Source of the DNA: Geothermovivens sp964644845
Lineage (GTDB): Bacteria > Zhuqueibacterota > Zhuqueibacteria > Oleimicrobiales > Geothermoviventaceae
Assembly: GCA_964644845.1 (NCBI GenBank)
Contig: CAZXXS010000087.1
Coordinates: 1 to 11,954, forward strand
Direction of reading: 5' to 3'
Length of the DNA: 11,954 nt
How positions within the stretch are numbered: position 1 is the first letter of the stretch; the number at the start of each line of letters is the position of its first letter. Positions 1 to 5,164 of this stretch are shown piece after piece. Both the position numbers and the translations under genes were made by a program. A model generated the notes under the pieces. The model was not told where the DNA came from and ran no database searches. It worked only from the letters and a program-made list of their open reading frames with translations.

Positions 1-350
1 AGTACCAGGGAAACGGCCGGCGAAGCTTGTGTCCTGGCCCACGCGTAACCAACCCACACCGCGCCGCTCCAAAGAGCTTCCCTACTACCGGCGTTACGCT
101 GGTACCCGAGCCGCCTCACGATGTCGGTGCCGCAGCACCAAGATTCCAAGGCGTTTCCGCACACAACTCCCTGGAACGCGGAATCTGCAGCCCAACGTGG
201 CGTCAAGTAACACCCACCCGCATGGGCTCATGGACTTCATCGCCGAGGATCTTCCGGGGAGCGCCTTTCCGACTACGGAGACCTCTACTTTTCGCTCGGC
301 TTCATGTTGGCTCACGCTCCGCTACCAGGAAGCTCGCGTTCCGCCCACAG
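1..350. other. No supported gene at left edge
   Basis: I see no convincing gene here. The long plus-strand frames that run through this stretch continue into the antisense of the real gene at 351-788 and have shuffled, Pro/Arg/Ser-rich composition. Frame 1 reads a short tail that stops at 46-48, too short to assign. A plus-strand stretch at about 258-325 reads GERLSDYGDLYFSLGFMLAH, which looks protein-like. It lies in a different frame from the equally protein-like GLMDFIAEDLPG just upstream, so a decayed, frameshifted gene is possible but unproven. A 73-codon minus-strand frame (94-315) is open but matches nothing I know. Confidence 0.4.
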
Positions 351-788
351 TCAGAATTTGCCTCGCGGGCCACCGCCCCGCCTTCCAAATGCACGCCACA
401 CTGGAGCGCCATCAGGCTCCCGGAAAACCCACTTCTTGCCGTTCAGCCCTACATCGCGGGCAAACCAGTACTCTTTACCATCAACCTCAACCACTTGAAC
501 CGCCACGTGGAGCGTCATGCCCGGTTTCAACCGCAAACCCAAGTTATCGAGGTAAAACTGCGGTCCAAGTCGTACCTCCACCTCCCCCTTCTCCCGGGTC
601 TTGAGAATCACAGCGACAGTTTCGTACCGTCCGGCCAGGGGCCTCACCTTCACGACTTTCACAATCGTACCACCAACCGTCGTACGTCGCTTGATCTGGA
701 AACGTCTCCCTTGAAAGCGGGGCTGAGCAACACCAGTCGCGGCGAGTGTCAGCAACAAAAAAACAGCAACGGCAGATCTACGAAGCAT
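351..788 (-). CDS. Small secreted OB-fold-like protein, function unknown
   Basis: A 145-residue exported protein. Residues 1-24 form a typical signal peptide (MLRRSAVAVFLLLTLAATGVAQ, cleavage near AQ/P). The mature part is a small beta-rich domain: GGTIVKVVKV, then VAVILKT, EVEVRLGPQFYLDNLGL, GMTLHVAVQVVEVDGKEYWFARDV, and a C-terminal FREPDGAPVW. This order, with LGPxxYL in the middle and an arginine-acidic-DGxPxW ending, resembles small periplasmic OB-fold-like proteins found beside redox enzymes in several phyla; that match is from memory and the role is unknown. The frame is open from an ATG at 812, but GGAGGTGATT lies 8 bases upstream of the ATG at 788, so I chose 788. It is transcribed divergently from the outer-membrane barrel gene and has its own sigma-54-type promoter with a roughly 155-base leader. 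The C-terminus is Gly/Arg-rich. Confidence 0.8.
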   Translation of the reverse strand: MLRRSAVAVFLLLTLAATGVAQPRFQGRRFQIKRRTTVGGTIVKVVKVRPLAGRYETVAVILKTREKGEVEVRLGPQFYLDNLGLRLKPGMTLHVAVQVVEVDGKEYWFARDVGLNGKKWVFREPDGAPVWRAFGRRGGGPRGKF

Positions 789-796
789 GAGAATCA

Positions 797-803
797 CCTC
801 CGT
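797..803 (-). promoter_or_regulatory. Ribosome binding site that fixes the start at 788
   Basis: On the minus strand GGAGGTGATTCTCATG precedes the ATG at 788. It is nearly the full complement of the 16S rRNA 3' end. It lies inside the longer open frame beginning at 812, which shows that the upstream start is not used. Confidence 0.75.
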
Positions 804-930
804 TCGTTTCACTTGTTCTCCTCAACGCATTCGCCATGCGTCGTCTTCTTTTCAGATCTGGATAAATGAGCCCAACATGCCCGTCCACGCGCTGCAATCC
901 TCTCGAAAAGGAAGACCCGCGCCAGGACCT

Positions 931-949
931 CGACCGCGGTCGTGTCGAC
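931..949. repeat. Palindrome at the predicted minus-strand transcription start
   Basis: CGACCGCGGTCG (931-942) is a perfect 12-bp palindrome, followed at 944-949 by GTCGAC. The half-sites CGAC and GTCG are those of the enhancer dyads at 1057-1099 but with a 4-bp centre. It lies at about +2 to +14 of the minus-strand transcript predicted from the -24/-12 promoter at 956-970. It could be an extra regulator site or a 5'-end hairpin in the leader. Confidence 0.45.
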
Positions 950-955
950 TCCCGC

Positions 956-970
956 ACAAAAGCTGTGCCA
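956..970 (-). promoter_or_regulatory. Sigma-54-type -24/-12 promoter for the minus-strand gene
   Basis: The minus strand reads TGGCACA-GCTT-TTGT-GC. The -24 GG (969-968) and the -12 G (957) have the required ten bases between them. The known RpoN consensus is TGGCACG-N4-TTGC; only the last C is replaced by T, as in the two other promoters of this window. The predicted start of transcription is near 945, giving a leader of about 155 bases to the ATG at 788. The paired dyads at 1057-1099 lie about 100-122 bp upstream, as expected for a sigma-54 enhancer. Confidence 0.75.
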
Positions 971-1056
971 GTGTCTCGTACACCCATGCGGGCCAAGGCA
1001 CAACCGCCGAAGAATCAGCCACTTGAAACGTAGCCACCGAAAAATACTGCGTTGAA

Positions 1057-1082
1057 CGAATTCGACGAAATCGTCGAATTCG
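1057..1082. promoter_or_regulatory. Enhancer dyad 1a between divergent sigma-54 promoters
   Basis: A nearly perfect inverted repeat with 12-bp arms, CGAATTCGACGA and TCGTCGAATTCG, separated by AA. Its core is TCGAC-N6-GTCGA with centre at 1069.5. It forms a pair with dyad 1b, centre to centre 21 bp (two helical turns), typical of adjacent dimer sites of an NtrC-type activator. It lies 100 bp from the minus-strand -24 element and 130 bp from the plus-strand one. Confidence 0.75.
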
Positions 1083-1083
1083 C

Positions 1084-1097
1084 CGACGATTTTGTCG
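1084..1097. promoter_or_regulatory. Enhancer dyad 1b
   Basis: CGAC-GATTTT-GTCG, centre 1090.5. Read on the minus strand it is TTCGACAAAATCGTCGG, matching dyad 1a (TTCGACGAAATCGTCGA) at nearly every position. A further degenerate half-site, GTCGG, lies at 1112-1116. The centre is about 108 bp from the -24 GG of the plus-strand promoter. Confidence 0.7.
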
Positions 1098-1153
1098 AAC
1101 GCCGCTACTTTGTCGGCACCTTTTACCAGTTTCGATCTCCCGTTAACTCATTC

Positions 1154-1187
1154 AAAATCAATCGCCAACACAAAAGTAGGTGATTTT
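1154..1187. repeat. Inverted repeat between enhancer and promoter
   Basis: AAAATCA (1154-1160) and TGATTTT (1181-1187) are exact 7-bp inverted arms with 20 bases between. They lie in an AT-richer spacer between the paired dyads and the plus-strand -24/-12 element, where a DNA-bending protein or a second regulator would act. No equivalent was seen at the 10280 promoter. Confidence 0.3.
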
Positions 1188-1197
1188 CCTCTGAAAC

Positions 1198-1212
1198 TGG
1201 CACAGCCTTTGT
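1198..1212 (+). promoter_or_regulatory. Sigma-54-type -24/-12 promoter for the barrel-ferredoxin operon
   Basis: TGGCACA-GCCT-TTGT followed by AGGC. The GG at 1199-1200 and the G at 1211 are separated by ten bases, as the RpoN consensus requires. It shares 14 of 15 positions with the promoter at 10280-10294. Transcription should begin near 1224, leaving a leader of about 94 bases before the first gene. Confidence 0.8.
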
Positions 1213-1317
1213 AGGCTGGCAGGCACGAAGAAGGAAGCCGCAGCTTTTGGGGTATCATCTTAGCTGATCAGTTTCCAGACCAGTAACAGGAACACCATTG
1301 CTGAAGGGCCTGCAAAC

Positions 1318-2592
1318 GTGATGAATTGCGTTTCGAGAATTGGCAAAATCACAACGATCTGCCTGGTTCTGAGCGCGGGGATCGGCCAAGCCACCTTGGC
1401 AGCCGATTTGTTCGGCCGTGTTTCTCTGCGCTGGTACCGAATGTTGAACACCAGTGCACCCACCCCGCAGACGTTCGGAGGTTACGCGCGCTTGCAGCTG
1501 ACGGACCTTCTGGTGCCGGGCTTCGGGTTCAGCGTCTACATGCGCCAGTACCGACGCCCCACCAATCCCTTGGCGAGTTCACCTAGGATCTACGAACTCC
1601 AACTGTCGGGTACAAAGCTTTTTGGCCTTCTGGACTTGAATCTGGGCCGCCTGAACAGTCCGTACCTTGGCTCTTTCGGACTCCTGGACGGTTTGGCCGT
1701 AACGGCTACACCCGCTCGACATTTTTTCTTCGGGACATTTGCAGGCTGGCGCCCTGACTACGTCACTCTGAATTCGGACCGTGCTTACAAGCGCCGAGGA
1801 GTGTTCGTTGGCACAACAACACGACACCTTGATTCCCAATTTTCCTGGATCGAGGAGTCCCAAGAAGGTGTCACGCAGCGCCGTTTCGTTAGCATCAGAA
1901 ACAGTTTAGACCTCAAAGAGAAATTCTTCCTCTACCAGCTCGGTGAAGTCGACTTTCAGTCTGCGTTAACGGGTCAAATGGAAAAACCCACTCTGACCTA
2001 CCTGTCCACCGATCTACGGTATTGGCCCAACCGTACGTTTCGAGCGAGTGTCGGCTACACGTACCGAACGGAGTACTTCAACGTGTGGGGCGACTCTCTG
2101 CTGGCGGATTCCGTGTACGCTGCGTCTGTGCGCGAGAGCTGGGATACCGGTTTTACGTTGCGTCCTCTCAAGTACTGGAGGCTTAGCGCAGGTTATCGCT
2201 ATGGTTTTCGACGGGATGACAACGAGACGCAAACCTACTGGTACGTCGGCTTAGCCAACAACCGTTTCTTCGGCAAGTACTGGTACGCCAACGTCCGATA
2301 CTCCCAAAGTCGAAGTCCTTACAGCGTGAGTCGCAGTCTTTACGCGTCCATGGACTTCTCCTTGACCCGGCGCATTCGCCTAACTCTGACAGATCTTTGG
2401 AACCGCTACGAAGGCCTGATCACGAGCTACAGCTACAATTCCCAAGTCCAAGGCCTGAGCCTGAACTTCCTTTTGAGCCGAAGGATCCGCCTGTACTTGC
2501 ACGCCGACCGCTACACCGGTCCTTACCAGGACGACCGGATGCTGTACGTTGAAGTGTCGTACCGATTCCTGCGCGACTGGAGGAAACGATGA
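1318..2592 (+). CDS. Outer-membrane beta-barrel protein (candidate porin of an electron conduit)
   Basis: A 424-residue protein with a signal peptide (about 1-28, ending QATLAA) and then an almost continuous series of short amphipathic strands rich in Tyr, Trp, Phe and Arg with alternating polar residues (e.g. FGRVSLRWYRML, ASVGYTYRTEYF, WRLSAGYRYGFRR, YWYANVRYSQSR, MLYVEVSYRF). That pattern and the closing strand near the C-terminus indicate an outer-membrane barrel, probably 16 or more strands. It has no heme-binding CxxCH motif. I do not recognise a specific family. The GTG at 1318 sits 9 bases after GAAGGG; the adjacent ATG at 1321 is an equally possible start. Its stop overlaps the ferredoxin start (ATGA at 2589-2592), so the two are translationally coupled. 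It is driven by the promoter at 1198-1212. By analogy with porin-cytochrome complexes it may hold a multiheme cytochrome in the outer membrane (inference). Confidence 0.8.
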   Translation: MMNCVSRIGKITTICLVLSAGIGQATLAADLFGRVSLRWYRMLNTSAPTPQTFGGYARLQLTDLLVPGFGFSVYMRQYRRPTNPLASSPRIYELQLSGTKLFGLLDLNLGRLNSPYLGSFGLLDGLAVTATPARHFFFGTFAGWRPDYVTLNSDRAYKRRGVFVGTTTRHLDSQFSWIEESQEGVTQRRFVSIRNSLDLKEKFFLYQLGEVDFQSALTGQMEKPTLTYLSTDLRYWPNRTFRASVGYTYRTEYFNVWGDSLLADSVYAASVRESWDTGFTLRPLKYWRLSAGYRYGFRRDDNETQTYWYVGLANNRFFGKYWYANVRYSQSRSPYSVSRSLYASMDFSLTRRIRLTLTDLWNRYEGLITSYSYNSQVQGLSLNFLLSRRIRLYLHADRYTGPYQDDRMLYVEVSYRFLRDWRKR

Positions 2593-3335
2593 ACACGCAC
2601 AAGACCTTCCTGATCATGGACACACGCCGTTGCCTGGATTGCGGCAATTGCGAACGCGCTTGCGAACGTCGACACGGAGAACCGCGCTTCGACCGACACG
2701 GGTTCGAAGTAGGTTACATTCGTGTGCCCACAACGTGCAAGGATTGTGTGGACCCGGAGTGTGTGGCGGCTTGCCGGTTTCAGGCTATGATCAAAACACG
2801 CGATCGACTTACCCAGCCCACTGAGATGTGTGTGGGTTGCAACCTCTGCGCAAGGAAGTGCCCGTTTGGCGCCATCAACATGTTACCAGCCCAGGTAGTC
2901 CGGGAAAAAGTCTTGGCAAAGAAACAAGTCAAGAGCAAGCGGAAGTTCCTCGCTATTTCCGGATGGCTCCACCGTCCAAACGGCGAAAACAGCCAGATAG
3001 AAAGCATCCCGGCCGGCCGGGACGGCAGCCAAAGCACGGCACCCAAAAAGACGAAACGGAAACGTGAGGTTTGGAAATGTGATGCGTGCGCCGGTTACAA
3101 AAAGCGCGCCTGCGTCTACAACTGTCCTACTGGTGCCCTGCGCGAGGTGGCCCTGGACGACCTCGTCCGAGAAATCCCAAGGGAGTGGGGTCAAACCCTC
3201 GTTGAGTATCTTGCACCTGCGTTCCTGACGCGGGAAGAAAAGCAAGCTATTCGCGAAGGAAAGCTTCGCCTTGTAGTCACCGAGGACAAACGCATCGAGC
3301 TGACACCTGTGGAAGAAATCGCCCTGGTCGCATGA
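2589..3335 (+). CDS. Four-cluster [4Fe-4S] ferredoxin, DmsB/HycB type
   Basis: A 248-residue cytoplasmic electron carrier with no signal peptide. Sixteen cysteines form four [4Fe-4S] sites in the DMSO-reductase B-subunit order: C15-x2-C18-x2-C21-x3-C25; C50-x2-C53-x4-C58-x3-C62; C81-x2-C84-x2-C87-x3-C91-P; and C164-x2-C167-x7-C175-x3-C179-P. In this fold the first and fourth groups share ligands, as do the second and third. Between the third and fourth groups lies an unusual linker of about 70 residues (94-163), rich in Lys, Arg, Ser and Gly, much longer than normal. The C-terminal 65 residues carry no cysteine. The start is secure: GGAGGAAACG-ATG. No catalytic molybdenum subunit is beside it, so it probably serves a membrane partner such as the cytochrome b at 7900-8769 or an oxidoreductase encoded elsewhere (inference). 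Confidence 0.88.
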   Translation: MNTHKTFLIMDTRRCLDCGNCERACERRHGEPRFDRHGFEVGYIRVPTTCKDCVDPECVAACRFQAMIKTRDRLTQPTEMCVGCNLCARKCPFGAINMLPAQVVREKVLAKKQVKSKRKFLAISGWLHRPNGENSQIESIPAGRDGSQSTAPKKTKRKREVWKCDACAGYKKRACVYNCPTGALREVALDDLVREIPREWGQTLVEYLAPAFLTREEKQAIREGKLRLVVTEDKRIELTPVEEIALVA

Positions 3336-4028
3336 CGCTGACTCTCGGCCGGTGCCGGAGTTCGAGATCGGTTGTTCCGTACAGGTTTACGGGGAAGCGA
3401 TTCACCTTGCGCTCAACCACTCAATTGTGGAAATGGCAAGGGACGGGGAGACACGTGAGGTTCTCTCTACCTTCCTGTCCCCAGCCATTTTCCCCTTCCC
3501 CACGCCTCGGAACAACCGACACCTTCGTCGTGCACAAAATGCGTACAATCCTGCAACGTAGTGGGCGTGTCGTCTCCTGTCGGAGGCTTCCTTCCGGGAT
3601 ATTGCCTTAGTTGAGGCTTTCCCTCCGGCAGCGCTGACAGGGTGCGGGCCCCAACATGCAAGCTCCGGAAGTTCAGCCGGTGCAGGGTTAGAGTGCGGTT
3701 CTGTGCTGAGACTCACGTTTCAGCTTTGGCTCTTAATCGTCTTGAAAACGAACGCGGCCGTGACTTGCCGTCCGCCAGATTGGACGAAAAGAGGAACACC
3801 CAGCGTTCTGTCACGGTACCGGGGTTTCTGGTGAACTCGCTTTGCCTCAACAGCTGTGCTTTCGCAAAGTCCGTGGATCTGTTCAGCTCCTTGGGCAGAA
3901 AGGTCGTGTTCTAAGCTTCTGAACAGTCGAAGCGAACTGTCGCCAGATTCATTCCCCGGGCCTTTCGCCAGCCGCTAACATCAGGCCGTCGAGGACGTGT
4001 TGAACGAATTCTTTAAGGAGGGTTGTCC
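3336..4028. other. 693-base gap without a supported gene
   Basis: No frame gives a convincing protein: the open frames are short, lack good ribosome sites and have shuffled composition. A GTG frame at 3352-3561 begins with a plausible stretch (PEFEIGCSVQVYGEAIHLAL) but decays after about 35 residues. The gap holds the possible RNA fold at 3576-3641. I found no good -24/-12 element. The closest, GG-N10-GC at about 3645-3658, matches only the GG and TGCA. The promoter of the beta-helix-cytochrome cluster must lie here, or transcription reads through from 3335, but I cannot point to it. Confidence 0.5.
3576..3641 (+). other. Possible structured RNA or hairpin
   Basis: CCTGTCGGAGG (3576-3586) can pair with CCTCC (3622-3626) and GACAGG (3636-3641), leaving a 9-base bulge. 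Within it is an imperfect direct repeat: GGAGGCTTCCTTCCGG (3582-3597) and TGAGGCTTTCCCTCCGG (3612-3628). It could be a leader element or a poor terminator for the upstream operon; there is no T-run. Low certainty. Confidence 0.25.
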
Positions 4029-5156
4029 ATGTCGGTCAAGAAACTTTTGCTTGGGCTCCTGGTTTTTCTGGGCAGCTGGTCCGTGTCCAACGCGGCGACC
4101 ACACTCAGAGGCGAAGTAAAAGGCACGTTGACTGCAACGCGAAGCCCTTATCATGTGGTCGAGGATCTCATTGTTCCTGCGGGTGACAGCCTGGTCATTC
4201 GGTCTGGCGTTGAGATGCGTTTCGACAGCGCCAAGGTCCTGGAGGTCCGGGGGACACTGAAGATCCTCGGCACACAGCATGCTCCGGTAGTTCTCACCTC
4301 AGCGCAAAGCAAGCCCAAGCCAGGCGCTTGGAAAGGGATTTACTTTACCAACAGCGCCAACAACCGCTCCGTTGTCCGGCACGCAACTATTCGCTACGCC
4401 CTCTTTGGAGTGCGCGTTGTCTGCTGCTCGCCAACCCTTTCGAACACCCGAATCGAAGACACTGGTGAACACGGTGTCTGGCTAAAGACCAGCTGGGCAC
4501 GACTTGAAAACAACCACATCCTGCGCAGCAAACAAGACGGCTTGCAGGCAACGAATTTTCAGGGCGTTCTGCTCAACAACCTGGTTCAGGAAAACGGGGA
4601 CGATGGCCTCGATTTGCGTCAGTCCACGTGCACGGTGCGCGGAAACCGGCTCATCGCCAATCACGATGACGGGATCGTTCTGGACAGCTGCGAGGCCCTG
4701 GTGGTGCACAACACGCTGGAACGAAATGGCGACGACGGGATGTTGGTTCGCGCTGGACGGCCAGTCGTGGCCTTCAACGTTTTCATCCGTAATCTTTACG
4801 GAATTTTCGTCTACGGTCACGCGGCGCCGGTTCTTCAAAATAACACGCTGGTACAGGGAACGTACGGACTGTACGTTCGCGATCACTCCATCGCTCAGGT
4901 TGTCAACTCCATTGTGTGGGACAACGCTATCCAAATCGAAGTCGACTCCCTAAGCACCGTCAACGTACGCCACTGCGTGGTACAGGGCGGATACCCGGGC
5001 CCCGGCAATTCAAGTCAAAATCCCAAATTCATTAGCCAAACGGACTTTCACTTAGCACCCGATTCTCCTTGCCTGAAAAACGCGGACCCGTCGGTGCCGT
5101 ACCACGACCCCAAGGTGAAGCAATTGTTCATCGGTGCGCTCGGACGGAAACGGTGA
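4029..5156 (+). CDS. Secreted right-handed parallel beta-helix protein (NosD-like)
   Basis: A 375-residue exported protein. Residues 1-22 are a signal peptide (MSVKKLLLGLLVFLGSWSVSNA). The rest is a parallel beta-helix: an N-terminal capping region (LRGEVKGTLTA, VVEDLIVPAGDSLVIRSGVEMRF) and then regular turns of about 22-24 residues with the ladder motif N-x-I/L-x3-N/K-x-D-G (LENNHILRSKQDGLQ, LLNNLVQENGDDGLDL, VRGNRLIANHDDGIVL, VVHNTLERNGDDGMLV, VAFNVFIRNLYGIFVY). The tail FISQTDFHLAPDSPCLKNAD is the usual closing motif of such secreted helices. The repeated DDG turns are possible calcium or metal sites (inference). TTAAGGAGGG precedes the ATG at 4029; an in-frame TTG 6 bases upstream is less likely. 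Its stop nearly abuts the 36-heme cytochrome, so the two are probably co-translated and may act together, for example as envelope scaffold or maturation partner. Confidence 0.85.
   Translation: MSVKKLLLGLLVFLGSWSVSNAATTLRGEVKGTLTATRSPYHVVEDLIVPAGDSLVIRSGVEMRFDSAKVLEVRGTLKILGTQHAPVVLTSAQSKPKPGAWKGIYFTNSANNRSVVRHATIRYALFGVRVVCCSPTLSNTRIEDTGEHGVWLKTSWARLENNHILRSKQDGLQATNFQGVLLNNLVQENGDDGLDLRQSTCTVRGNRLIANHDDGIVLDSCEALVVHNTLERNGDDGMLVRAGRPVVAFNVFIRNLYGIFVYGHAAPVLQNNTLVQGTYGLYVRDHSIAQVVNSIVWDNAIQIEVDSLSTVNVRHCVVQGGYPGPGNSSQNPKFISQTDFHLAPDSPCLKNADPSVPYHDPKVKQLFIGALGRKR
5152..5156 (+). promoter_or_regulatory. Ribosome binding site overlapping the beta-helix stop codon
   Basis: GGTGA ends in the TGA stop of the beta-helix gene and lies 8 bases before the ATG at 5165. 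This favours 5165 over the alternative in-frame GTG at 5153 and the ATG at 5177, whose upstream AAAGGG is too close. Confidence 0.5.
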
Positions 5157-5164
5157 ACAAAGCC

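Noticed and set aside
27..869. 280-codon plus-strand open frame
   Set aside because: It runs antisense through the whole gene at 351-788, has Pro/Arg/Ser/His-rich shuffled composition and no ribosome site.
1057..1117. CRISPR-like or tandem repeat array
   Set aside because: The similar units are short inverted dyads of 14-26 bp at fixed 21-bp spacing, with no spacers; they are better explained as activator sites.
1260..1463. Minus-strand 67-codon frame ending in a hydrophobic segment (MVFLLLVWKLIS)
   Set aside because: It overlaps the start of the barrel gene antisense and has no ribosome site; the hydrophobic end appears to be chance.
3352..3561. GTG-initiated 69-codon frame just after the ferredoxin
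   Set aside because: No ribosome site, and composition collapses to Pro/Ser/Arg after about 35 residues; at most a remnant.
3645..3658. GG-N10-GC resembling a fourth sigma-54 promoter
   Set aside because: Only the GG and TGCA match; the TGGCACA block shared by the other three is absent and no paired dyads lie upstream.
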